The translations under genes were made by a program, and so were the position numbers. A DNA stretch of 40,636 bases, taken from positions 1-40,636 of the forward strand of contig NZ_NESJ01000028.1 in the NCBI RefSeq assembly GCF_003063645.1, in the 5' to 3' direction. Of the stretch, positions 34,185 through 40,636 are shown one piece after another. Every line of letters starts with the position of its first letter. Position 1 is the first letter of the stretch. Source of the stretch: Limnohabitans sp. 2KL-51 (GTDB taxonomy: Bacteria; Pseudomonadota; Gammaproteobacteria; Burkholderiales; Burkholderiaceae_C). Under the pieces are notes generated by a model. The model saw only the letters and a program-made list of their open reading frames with translations. It was not told the DNA's origin and did not search any database.

Positions 34185-36851
34185 TCAAACGCGCTCTGCA
34201 ACCCAGGCCCGCACGCTGGCCAATGCAGCGGGCAAGGCCGCGGGATTGGTGCCACCGGCCATGGCCATGTCGGGCTTACCGCCGCCTTTGCCGCCTACTT
34301 GTTGGGCCACAAAGTTGGCCAACTCACCAGCCTTGACCTTGCCTACGGTGTCGGCGGTTACGCCTGCAGCGATGTTGACCTTGTCAGCATCCACTGCGGT
34401 GAGCACGATCACGGCGGTTTTCATCTTGTCCTTGAGCTTGTCCATGGTGTCGCGCAGGGTTTTGGCCACCTCAGGACCTGAGCCCGCGCCTTCCAGCTTG
34501 GCCACCAAGAGCTTGATTCCCTTGACGTCCACGGCTTGCGTCATCAATTCATCGCCCTGGGCAGAAGCCAGCTTGCCCTTGGCGGCAGCCAGTTCTTTTT
34601 CCAGTGCCTTGACCTGGTCCAGCACTTGGGCAATGCGGTTGTTCAGCTCGGCCGGCTGGGCCTTGAGCGTGCCGGCGGCTTGGGTCACGGTGTCTTCGAG
34701 CGACTGCAAATAAGCCAAAGCATTCACCCCGGTCACGGCTTCGATGCGGCGCACGCCAGCGGCCACGCCGCCCTCACCCACGATCTTGAACAGGCCAATG
34801 TCGCCCGTGGCTTTGACGTGGGTGCCGCCGCACAGCTCGCGGCTGCTGCCAATGTCGAGCACGCGTACGGTCTCGCCATACTTCTCACCAAACAGCATCA
34901 TCGCGCCGGTCCTCTGGGCGCTTTCAATGTCCATCACACGCGCTTGGGCCGCGGCATTGGCCAAAATTTCGGCGTTCACTTCGGCTTCGATCTGGCGGAT
35001 TTCGGCGTCGGTCACGGGCGCGTTGTGCGCAAAGTCAAAACGGGTGCGCTCGGCGTTCACCAAGCTGCCCTTTTGCTGCACATGGCTGCCCAGCACTTCG
35101 CGCAGGGCCTTGTGCATGAGGTGGGTAGCTGAGTGGTTGCGCACGGTGGCGGCACGCACGGCCATGTCAACATGCGCCTGCACTGCGTCGCCCACCTTCA
35201 GGCTACCGGATTTGATTTCGCCATGGTGGCCAAACACATCGGCCTTGATCTTGAGCGTATCCAACACGTTGAACTGGCCACCCGCGTTGTGCAGCATGCC
35301 CTGGTCGCCCACTTGGCCACCGGACTCGGCGTAGAACGGTGTCGTGTCCAAGACCACCACGCCAGCCTGACCGGCTTTCAGTTCGGTCACCGCATGGCCG
35401 TCGGCGTACAAGGCCAGCACTTTGGCGTTGGCCGTCAGGTCGTCATAACCCACAAAGTCGTTGCCCGCGCCCGAATAGTCAAGCGCCTTGTCCATCTTGA
35501 ACTTGCCCGCCGCACGGGCCTGGGCTTTTTGCTTTTCCATGGCGGTGGCAAAACCGGCCTCGTCCACGCTCAAGCCACGCTCACGGCACACGTCAGCTGA
35601 CAGGTCGAGCGGGAAGCCGTAGGTGTCGTGCAGCTTGAAGGCCACTTCGCCTGGCAGCACTTTCACGCCACCGTCGAGAGCCGAATCCAGAATCTGCATA
35701 CCGCTTTGCAGGGTCTCGAAGAAGCGCTCTTCTTCGATGCGCAAGATGTCGGTTATGCGATCGGCCTGATCGGCCATATTGGGGTAAGCCGCGCCCATGA
35801 GCTTGACCAAATCGGGCACCAGCTTGTGGAAGAACGGGGTCTTTTGGCCGAGCAAATAACCGTGGCGAATGGCGCGGCGGATGATGCGGCGCTGCACATA
35901 ACCCCGGCCTTCGTTGCTGGGCACCACACCGTCGCTCACCAAGAAAGCGGTGGCACGGATGTGGTCGGCGATCACGCGCAGTGACTTGTTGTTCAGGTCT
36001 GTGCAGGCTGTTTCACGCGATGCGGCTTTGATCAGCGCGTCAAAAATATCGATCTCGTAGTTGCTGTGGACATGTTGAAGAATAGCTGCAAGACGTTCGA
36101 GGCCCATACCGGTGTCAACGCAGGGCGCGGGCAGCGGCGTGACCGCACCGGTTTCGTCCATGTTGAACTGCATGAAAACGTTGTTCCAGATTTCGATAAA
36201 ACGGTCACCGTCTTCATCGGGGCTGCCGGGTGGGCCGCCGGGAATGTGCGCGCCGTGGTCGTAAAAAATCTCTGAGCAAGGACCGCAAGGACCGGTGTCG
36301 GCCATCATCCAGAAGTTGTCGGACTTGTAGCGGCCGCCCTTGTTGTCGCCAATGCGGATGATGCGGTTCTCTTCCTTCACCCGCTCAGGCGTCCAGCCAG
36401 CTTTGACAAAAATGCCTTCCCAAATGGCATGGGCCTCGTCGTCTTCCATGTAGACGGTGGCGTACAACTTGTCGGCGGGTAATTTGTAGACCTGGGTCAG
36501 CAACTCCCAAGCCCATTCCAGCGACTCGCGCTTGAAGTAGTCGCCAAACGACCAGTTGCCCAACATCTCGAAGAAGGTGTGGTGGCGGGCGGTGTAGCCC
36601 ACGTTTTCCAGGTCGTTGTGTTTGCCACCGGCTCGCAAGCAGGCCTGCACTGAGGCGGCACGTACATAACTGCGCTTGTCCGAGCCCAGAAACACGTCCT
36701 TGAACTGGACCATGCCCGAGTTGGTGAACATCAAAGTCGGGTCGTTGCCCGGCACCAAGGGGCTCGACGCCACCACGGTGTGCCCCTTGGACTCAAAAAA
36801 GTCCAAAAAGGTCTTGCGGATGTCGGAGACGGAGAAAGTGGCTTGGCTCAT
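34185..36851 (-). CDS. alaS: Alanyl-tRNA synthetase
   Basis: An 888-residue class II synthetase charging tRNA-Ala. The aminoacylation domain has [33 protein letters not shown] and [18 protein letters not shown]; tRNA recognition follows ([17 protein letters not shown]). The editing domain has [16 protein letters not shown] (HxxxH) and [13 protein letters not shown], the four zinc ligands. A coiled C-terminal C-Ala domain ends [10 protein letters not shown], with [15 protein letters not shown] in it. Length is normal. A TATAAT -10 lies at 36886-36881 on the minus strand, 30 bases before the ATG. The gap from 34116 to 34184 shows no gene or clear terminator. Confidence 0.97.
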   Translation of the reverse strand: MSQATFSVSDIRKTFLDFFESKGHTVVASSPLVPGNDPTLMFTNSGMVQFKDVFLGSDKRSYVRAASVQACLRAGGKHNDLENVGYTARHHTFFEMLGNWSFGDYFKRESLEWAWELLTQVYKLPADKLYATVYMEDDEAHAIWEGIFVKAGWTPERVKEENRIIRIGDNKGGRYKSDNFWMMADTGPCGPCSEIFYDHGAHIPGGPPGSPDEDGDRFIEIWNNVFMQFNMDETGAVTPLPAPCVDTGMGLERLAAILQHVHSNYEIDIFDALIKAASRETACTDLNNKSLRVIADHIRATAFLVSDGVVPSNEGRGYVQRRIIRRAIRHGYLLGQKTPFFHKLVPDLVKLMGAAYPNMADQADRITDILRIEEERFFETLQSGMQILDSALDGGVKVLPGEVAFKLHDTYGFPLDLSADVCRERGLSVDEAGFATAMEKQKAQARAAGKFKMDKALDYSGAGNDFVGYDDLTANAKVLALYADGHAVTELKAGQAGVVVLDTTPFYAESGGQVGDQGMLHNAGGQFNVLDTLKIKADVFGHHGEIKSGSLKVGDAVQAHVDMAVRAATVRNHSATHLMHKALREVLGSHVQQKGSLVNAERTRFDFAHNAPVTDAEIRQIEAEVNAEILANAAAQARVMDIESAQRTGAMMLFGEKYGETVRVLDIGSSRELCGGTHVKATGDIGLFKIVGEGGVAAGVRRIEAVTGVNALAYLQSLEDTVTQAAGTLKAQPAELNNRIAQVLDQVKALEKELAAAKGKLASAQGDELMTQAVDVKGIKLLVAKLEGAGSGPEVAKTLRDTMDKLKDKMKTAVIVLTAVDADKVNIAAGVTADTVGKVKAGELANFVAQQVGGKGGGKPDMAMAGGTNPAALPAALASVRAWVAERV

Positions 36852-36880
36852 GGGGTGTTTCGCTCAAAGTGCAACCGTGC

Positions 36881-36886
36881 ATTATA
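36881..36886 (-). promoter_or_regulatory. Putative alaS -10 box
   Basis: A perfect TATAAT on the minus strand, 29 bases upstream of the alaS ATG. The -35 region at the right distance (about 36904-36909, GTGCTC) is poor, so the promoter may depend on an activator or be weak. Confidence 0.55.
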
Positions 36887-36929
36887 AGTTTGGGTCGGTA
36901 GGCGAGCACGCCGAGCAGATGGGTCTGAT

Positions 36930-36965
36930 TTGCGCCCAAGATCGAATCCACACATAATATGTGTG
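36930..36965 (+). promoter_or_regulatory. Toxin-antitoxin promoter with palindromic operator
   Basis: TTGCGC (36930-36935) and CATAAT (36953-36958) are separated by 17 bp, a good sigma-70 arrangement. A perfect 17-bp palindrome, CACACATA-A-TATGTGTG (36949-36965), covers the -10 box. This is where an antitoxin or its complex with the toxin would sit to repress its own operon. The antitoxin ATG is at 37019, giving a leader of about 50 bases. Confidence 0.75.
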
Positions 36966-37018
36966 AATGTGCCATTCGAAACGGCAAACTCCCCCTGTTT
37001 CTTTCAGAAAGGTCCGCC

Positions 37019-37246
37019 ATGAACATCACCCTGTCCGTCGACGAACGCGTCGCCGAAGCCGCCCGCGAGGCAGCGCGCAAGATGGGCAAAAGCCTGAACC
37101 AAGCTGTGCGCGACTATCTGGAGCAGTTGGCCGGACAAGAGCGCCAAGCCACCGAATGGCAGCTTTGGGAACAGCGGTGCCTGGGTGGTGGGGGACGCCT
37201 GCAAGGTTACAAGCTCGACCGGGACGCTTTGCATGATCGCGGCTGA
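37019..37246 (+). CDS. Antitoxin (ribbon-helix-helix-like, DUF6364-type)
   Basis: A 75-residue protein: MNITLSVDERVAEAAREAARKMGKSLNQAVRDYLEQL. The short beta strand followed by two helices with the SLNQAVRDYL turn is the ribbon-helix-helix plan used by many VapB-type antitoxins to bind DNA as a dimer. The Gly-rich C-terminal part (RCLGGGGRLQGYKLDRDALHDRG) would be the toxin-binding tail. The stop lies 14 bases inside the toxin gene start, so the two are co-translated. I took ATG 37019 because the upstream in-frame start at 36959 lies on the promoter palindrome. DUF6364 is a best fit, not certain. Confidence 0.85.
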   Translation: MNITLSVDERVAEAAREAARKMGKSLNQAVRDYLEQLAGQERQATEWQLWEQRCLGGGGRLQGYKLDRDALHDRG

Positions 37247-37700
37247 GCCCTCGCCTCCTTGGGCCCCCTTGTTGGCCCTACCCAAAGTCCGGTGCTTTAT
37301 CGACACCAACGTGCTGGTTTATGCCGACAGCACCGACGAGCCCCGCAAACAGCGCATCGCCATCGATTTATTGCGCCACCTGCGTTTTGAGCGCTTAGGC
37401 GTCCTGTCCACGCAGGTGCTCAACGAGTACATCCAGGTTGGCCTGCGCAAGCTGGGTTTGCCGCACGCTCACATCCGCGAACAGCTGCACTGTTACCGCC
37501 AACTCGAGATCGCAGCCGTGACGCCCGACACCGTCGACATGGCGCTGGATTTGCACCAAAAACACGCCTTGAGCTACTGGGACGCCCTGATCGTGGCAAG
37601 CGCCCACATTGCGGGGTGTTCGGTGTTGCTCACCGAAGACATGGGCACCGGTGAAATACTGGCCGGGGTGAAGCTGGTCAATCCCTTCGCTTCAAGCTGA
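37233..37700 (+). CDS. PIN-domain ribonuclease toxin (VapC-like)
   Basis: A 155-residue protein. RCFIDTNVLVYADS gives the first acidic residue of the PIN active site, LNEYIQVG the Glu, SYWDALIVASAHIAGC the third Asp, and LLTEDMGTG the last acidic position, so the site looks intact. VapC toxins cut specific RNAs such as initiator tRNA or rRNA loops; the target is unknown here. The ATG at 37233 overlaps the antitoxin end by 14 bases. About 18 residues precede the PIN core (MIAAEPSPPWAPLLALPK), longer than usual, so a start inside the fold is not excluded. Confidence 0.9.
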   Translation: MIAAEPSPPWAPLLALPKVRCFIDTNVLVYADSTDEPRKQRIAIDLLRHLRFERLGVLSTQVLNEYIQVGLRKLGLPHAHIREQLHCYRQLEIAAVTPDTVDMALDLHQKHALSYWDALIVASAHIAGCSVLLTEDMGTGEILAGVKLVNPFASS

Positions 37701-37842
37701 AGCGTGCACAAATTGAGAAGTGCCAAAGCGCTGCGTTAACTGCGCGACACAGTCGCACTTTTTTGCCCGATATGCTCGGCGTTTTGGCCGGCCAGCGCCC
37801 AGCGGCCCGGCAACTACGCCAACACCACAACATCACAACACC

Positions 37843-39327
37843 ATGACCACCTCTCCCCTCGCCCAACTCAACGACCCCAGCCTGCTCAAGACCGACGCCC
37901 TGATCAACGGCCAATGGGTCAAGGGCAGCAGCCGTTTTGCCGTGACCGACCCCGCCACCGGGGACCATCTGGCGGATGTGGCCAATTTGGGCCCAGCGGA
38001 GGCCGAGCAAGCCATTGCCGCTGCCAACGCCGCCTGGCCTGCCTGGAAAGCCAAGACCGCCAAAGAACGCAGCATCATCTTGCGCAAGTGGTACGACCTG
38101 CTGATGGCCAACCAAGACGACTTGGGCCGCATCATGACCGCCGAGCAAGGCAAACCCTTTCCTGAAGCCAAAGGTGAAGTCGCCTACGGTGCGAGTTTTG
38201 TCGAGTGGTTTGCCGAAGAATCCAAGCGCATCAACGGCGAGACCCTGCCCCAGTTTGACAACAACCGCCGCCTATTGGTGCTCAAGCAACCCATTGGCGT
38301 TTGCGCGGCCATCACGCCTTGGAACTTTCCGCTGGCCATGATTACCCGCAAAGTTGCACCCGCCTTGGCCGCAGGCTGCCCCGTGATCATCAAGCCGGCC
38401 GAGCTGACTCCGCTGACGGCCCTGGCCGCGGCCGAGCTCGCCATCCGTGCAGGCATCCCTGCCGGGGTGCTGAACATGATCACCGCCGACAGCGACAACT
38501 CGATTGCGGTGGGCAAGGTGCTGTGCGCCAGTGACGTGGTGCGCCACATCAGCTTCACCGGCTCCACCGAAGTCGGCCGCATTCTCATGGCGCAATCGGC
38601 CCCCACCGTCAAAAAAATGTCGCTGGAGTTGGGCGGCAACGCGCCCTTCATCGTGTTTGAAGACGCCGACATCGACAGCGCGGTCGAAGGCGCTTTTGCC
38701 AGCAAATACCGCAACGCCGGACAGACCTGCGTATGCTCCAACCGCTTTTATGTACAAGAAGGCGTGTATGACGAGTTTGTTAAAAAATTCGCCGCCAAAG
38801 TGCAGACCGCCAAAGTGGGCAATGGCTTTGAAGACGGCGTGAACCAAGGCCCCTTGATCGAAGAAGCGGCGCTGGTCAAAGTTCAACGTCATGTGGACGA
38901 CGCCGTGGCCAAAGGCGGCCGCGTGGTGGTCGGGGGCAAGCGCCTGTCCGGCATGGGCTCGGGCCAATTTTTTGAGCCCACCGTGGTGGCCGATGCCACA
39001 GCGGACATGCTGTGCGCCAAAGAAGAAACCTTCGGCCCCTTTGCACCCATCTTCAAATTCAAGACCGAGCAAGAAGCTGTGTATGCGGCCAACAACACCG
39101 AATTCGGCCTGGCCAGCTATTTCTACAGCCGCGACGTGGGCCGCATTTTCCGGGTCAGCGAAGCGCTGGAATACGGCATGGTCGGCATCAACGTGGGCAT
39201 TTTGGCGACCGAGCACGTGCCCTTTGGCGGCGTCAAGCAATCGGGCCTGGGCCGCGAAGGCTCACACCACGGCATGGACGACTATGTGGAAATCAAATTC
39301 CTGTGTGTGGGCGACATCCTAAAGTGA
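37843..39327 (+). CDS. gabD: NAD(P)-dependent succinate-semialdehyde dehydrogenase
   Basis: A 494-residue aldehyde dehydrogenase. ITPWNFPLAMITRKVAPALAAG is the cofactor-binding region, FTGSTEVGR the Rossmann loop, LELGGNAPFIVFEDAD has the general-base Glu, and NAGQTCVCSNRFYVQ the catalytic Cys. The succinate-semialdehyde type is supported by the overall pattern (KWYDLLMANQDDLGRIMTAEQGKPFPEAKGEV, VPFGGVKQSGLGREGSHHG). It oxidises succinate semialdehyde to succinate; related semialdehydes such as glutarate semialdehyde are possible. I took ATG 37843 because it gives the normal family N-terminus; a frame extension to 37720 has no family match. No gabT partner is near. Confidence 0.9.
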   Translation: MTTSPLAQLNDPSLLKTDALINGQWVKGSSRFAVTDPATGDHLADVANLGPAEAEQAIAAANAAWPAWKAKTAKERSIILRKWYDLLMANQDDLGRIMTAEQGKPFPEAKGEVAYGASFVEWFAEESKRINGETLPQFDNNRRLLVLKQPIGVCAAITPWNFPLAMITRKVAPALAAGCPVIIKPAELTPLTALAAAELAIRAGIPAGVLNMITADSDNSIAVGKVLCASDVVRHISFTGSTEVGRILMAQSAPTVKKMSLELGGNAPFIVFEDADIDSAVEGAFASKYRNAGQTCVCSNRFYVQEGVYDEFVKKFAAKVQTAKVGNGFEDGVNQGPLIEEAALVKVQRHVDDAVAKGGRVVVGGKRLSGMGSGQFFEPTVVADATADMLCAKEETFGPFAPIFKFKTEQEAVYAANNTEFGLASYFYSRDVGRIFRVSEALEYGMVGINVGILATEHVPFGGVKQSGLGREGSHHGMDDYVEIKFLCVGDILK

Positions 39328-39341
39328 TTCAAGTCTGAAGA

Positions 39342-40334
39342 TCACCTCAGGGGCGCAGCCAGGGGTGAAGGTTCCGTACCCTCATGCCCGAGCCAATGGC
39401 GAAAAGGCACCTTGAATTCAAAATTTTGCAGCATAGCCCGGTGCACCCACGCCACCGAATCTGCCCAAGCAGGTTCAGCGCGCACACTCCACTCTACAAA
39501 AGGGGCCAAATAGGGTTGATCGATCCAAAGCGCTGGACTGGCCACAAGGCGGTAGGCAGCGGATGCGGTCCAAACATTGCCAGGCCACCAACTCAAGCCC
39601 ATGCATACCAAGGTCAATGCAGGAAGCAACCATAACTTGCAGCGTTGCAACAAGCGGTCTTGTCCAGAAAAGGTCAAGCCCCAAGCCACCGACCCCGCAA
39701 AAAGTTGACACAGATTGAGAAGTCCAAACATCAAAGAGGCGCCCAAAACCACTGGGGTCATGACCGTCTTGCGGTAGCTTGCCACCAATTGCGACTGGCT
39801 GACTTGAGGGGCAAAGAAGCCGCTCATGAGTTGCGCCGAGCCCGAATCCGATTCCAGATCTTCAGGCAGCAAGCCAGCCACAGAAGAGGCCCACAGGGCG
39901 CTCATCACCGGGCGTATGTCTGCAGGAGCCGGGCTGGTCAGCAAGGTTTCGCCTCGGAGCAAAATTCGTCCATTGAGTGCCTCTTGGGTACTCATCTGCG
40001 ATTTCCAACTCATCGCCAGGTCTTGCGCATCAGCACGCGAAACAATGTTGTCAACCAAGGCCTTTTGCGCATGCCACATGCTGAACAAACCCAGCGCGCA
40101 GCACATCACCAGCAGTAAAACCCTGGACCGCACAAAATTGTCCAGCCAACGCATCAACAACAAGCCCAAACCCAAACCTGAGACGACACGCCCCCAAATC
40201 TCAATGTCGTTCAGTTGAACCGAAGTGGCTTTCCATTGCAAATCACCTGCCAATTCGAGAAGCCGGTGGTTGAAGGACAACTCCAGCACCGTGTAGCAGG
40301 CCAGCAATAATAAAAACCAAGGCTGTGAATTCAA
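39342..40334 (-). CDS. Multi-pass inner-membrane protein of unknown function
   Basis: A 330-residue protein with hydrophobic segments near residues 5-18, 47-62, 72-88, 195-220 and 235-250. The N-terminus (MNSQPWFLLLLACYTVLELSFN) looks like a first membrane helix. A polar loop of about 100 residues (QKALVDNIVSRADAQDLAMSWKSQ onwards) lies between the third and fourth. No known domain, signal or catalytic motif is recognised. It converges with gabD, 14 bases between stops, and starts about 100 bases from the divergent tRNA-Gly gene. Possible roles are structural or transport; none is supported. Confidence 0.72.
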   Translation of the reverse strand: MNSQPWFLLLLACYTVLELSFNHRLLELAGDLQWKATSVQLNDIEIWGRVVSGLGLGLLLMRWLDNFVRSRVLLLVMCCALGLFSMWHAQKALVDNIVSRADAQDLAMSWKSQMSTQEALNGRILLRGETLLTSPAPADIRPVMSALWASSVAGLLPEDLESDSGSAQLMSGFFAPQVSQSQLVASYRKTVMTPVVLGASLMFGLLNLCQLFAGSVAWGLTFSGQDRLLQRCKLWLLPALTLVCMGLSWWPGNVWTASAAYRLVASPALWIDQPYLAPFVEWSVRAEPAWADSVAWVHRAMLQNFEFKVPFRHWLGHEGTEPSPLAAPLR

Positions 40335-40436
40335 GGCTCGATTTTGAAGAGCTGACCGTTGTATCGAATGATTTTAACTTCGTGAACTTTGACATCGACG
40401 CTGAACGCCTACCCAAAGCGATTAGAATTTGCGCAT

Positions 40437-40510
40437 GCGGGTGTCGTTTAATGGTAGGACTCTTGCTTCCCAAGCAAATAACGTGGGTTCGATTCCCATC
40501 TCCCGCTCCA
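40437..40510 (+). tRNA. tRNA-Gly (CCC anticodon)
   Basis: A 74-nt cloverleaf including encoded CCA. Acceptor GCGGGTG pairs with CTCCCGC (one U-U mismatch at 6-67), a short D arm with AATGGTA loop, anticodon loop TTCCCAA (anticodon CCC; the 27-43 pair is C-A), a 4-nt variable loop and the T loop TTCGATT. Size and order match bacterial tRNA-Gly(CCC). The CCA is followed directly by the inverted intron-like sequence at 40511. The reverse strand gives a known kind of spurious reading frame (GAGDGNRTHV), which is not a gene. Confidence 0.95.
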
Positions 40511-40636
40511 ATCGGCATAGGGGGGCCGCAATTATTGCAGCCACCCCTGCCACACCACCGGGCATGCGGGTCCGCACCCGGCGGTTCGAGAGCTTGAGGT
40601 CATGACAGCCTTGGCACTCCCAACCTATCAAAGTAC
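40509..40636 (-). repeat. 128-bp terminal inverted repeat, right copy
   Basis: Exact reverse complement of bases 1-128. It begins at the last two bases of the tRNA CCA, so the truly shared element probably starts at 40511. Confidence 0.95.
40511..40636 (-). mobile_element. 3'-terminal fragment of a group IIC-type intron, second copy, inserted at tRNA-Gly 3' end
   Basis: Same domain V/VI fold as at the left end, read on the minus strand and ending at 40511, directly against the tRNA CCA. The intron is thus antisense to the tRNA and sits exactly at its 3' terminus. Class C introns normally insert just past hairpins such as intrinsic terminators, so a terminator of the tRNA, now beyond the window, is a likely original target. 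The body of the intron is not in the window. Confidence 0.68.

Noticed and set aside
40243..40518. Reading frame on the minus strand containing GAGDGNRTHV
   Set aside because: It is the antisense of tRNA-Gly, a well-known source of false gene calls, and overlaps the start of the membrane protein gene in another frame.
1..40636. CRISPR array, prophage or integrative element genes
   Set aside because: No regularly spaced short repeats, integrase, transposase or phage structural genes were seen; the only mobile signal is the terminal intron sequence.

Overview
The window reads as chromosomal DNA of a betaproteobacterium, most probably Comamonadaceae (Limnohabitans/Rhodoferax/Polaromonas type). 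This rests on gene content and order (lptF-lptG beside a divergent pepA-holC, a Bug-type solute-binding protein, a CysB regulator next to a small CbiX), on a moderately high GC content judged by eye, and on dense coding with many ATGA start/stop overlaps. No phage, plasmid or CRISPR genes are seen.

Both ends of the window are the same 128 bp in inverted orientation. The repeat folds like domains V and VI of a group IIC intron: a 32-nt hairpin with a CGC triad and a 2-nt bulge, then a branch-point-like A eight positions from the 3' end. The window is therefore probably a contig bounded by two copies of one mobile intron, with both intron 3' ends facing inwards. On the right the intron abuts the CCA end of a tRNA-Gly(CCC) gene.

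Layout: 0.4-2.8 kb, a lipoprotein hydrolase and a LivJ-like amino-acid-binding protein converging on a hairpin terminator. 2.9-5.1 kb, pepA, holC and a small unknown gene (minus strand). 5.2-11.0 kb (plus strand), lptF-lptG-cbiX, cysB, a YbdL-like aminotransferase and a lipoprotein hydrolase; this combines LPS export with sulfur metabolism. 11.1-17.0 kb, a six-gene minus-strand cluster: GST, CmcJ/NvfI-like oxidoreductase, RuBisCO-like protein (RLP), DUF1537 sugar-acid kinase, SDR dehydrogenase and epoxide-hydrolase-like protein. A divergent LysR gene has an ATTGTT-N11-AACAAT box over its own start codon. 18.2-27.1 kb, mixed functions: serine hydrolase, acyl-CoA synthetase, a 16-residue-repeat secreted protein, peptide deformylase, a DUF3820 protein, an alpha/beta hydrolase, a REP-like hairpin, an aminotransferase, nth, trmB and an RluA-type pseudouridine synthase. 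27.2-34.1 kb, a divergent 2-hydroxyacid/glyoxylate locus: a YdiJ-like FAD/Fe-S dehydrogenase and its GntR regulator on one side, and a serine-glyoxylate-type aminotransferase, a Bug protein and an enoyl-CoA hydratase on the other, separated by two copies of a 15-bp operator-like repeat. 34.2-40.5 kb, alaS, a PIN-domain toxin-antitoxin pair with a palindromic operator, gabD, an unknown membrane protein and tRNA-Gly.

The most interesting unit is the LysR/GST/CmcJ/RLP/DUF1537/SDR/hydrolase cluster. Its kinase-RLP pair matches the enzyme types of the 3-oxo-isoapionate branch of D-apiose catabolism. However, the other enzymes and the lack of an apiose transporter or apionate oxidoisomerase nearby suggest a different, possibly undescribed substrate.
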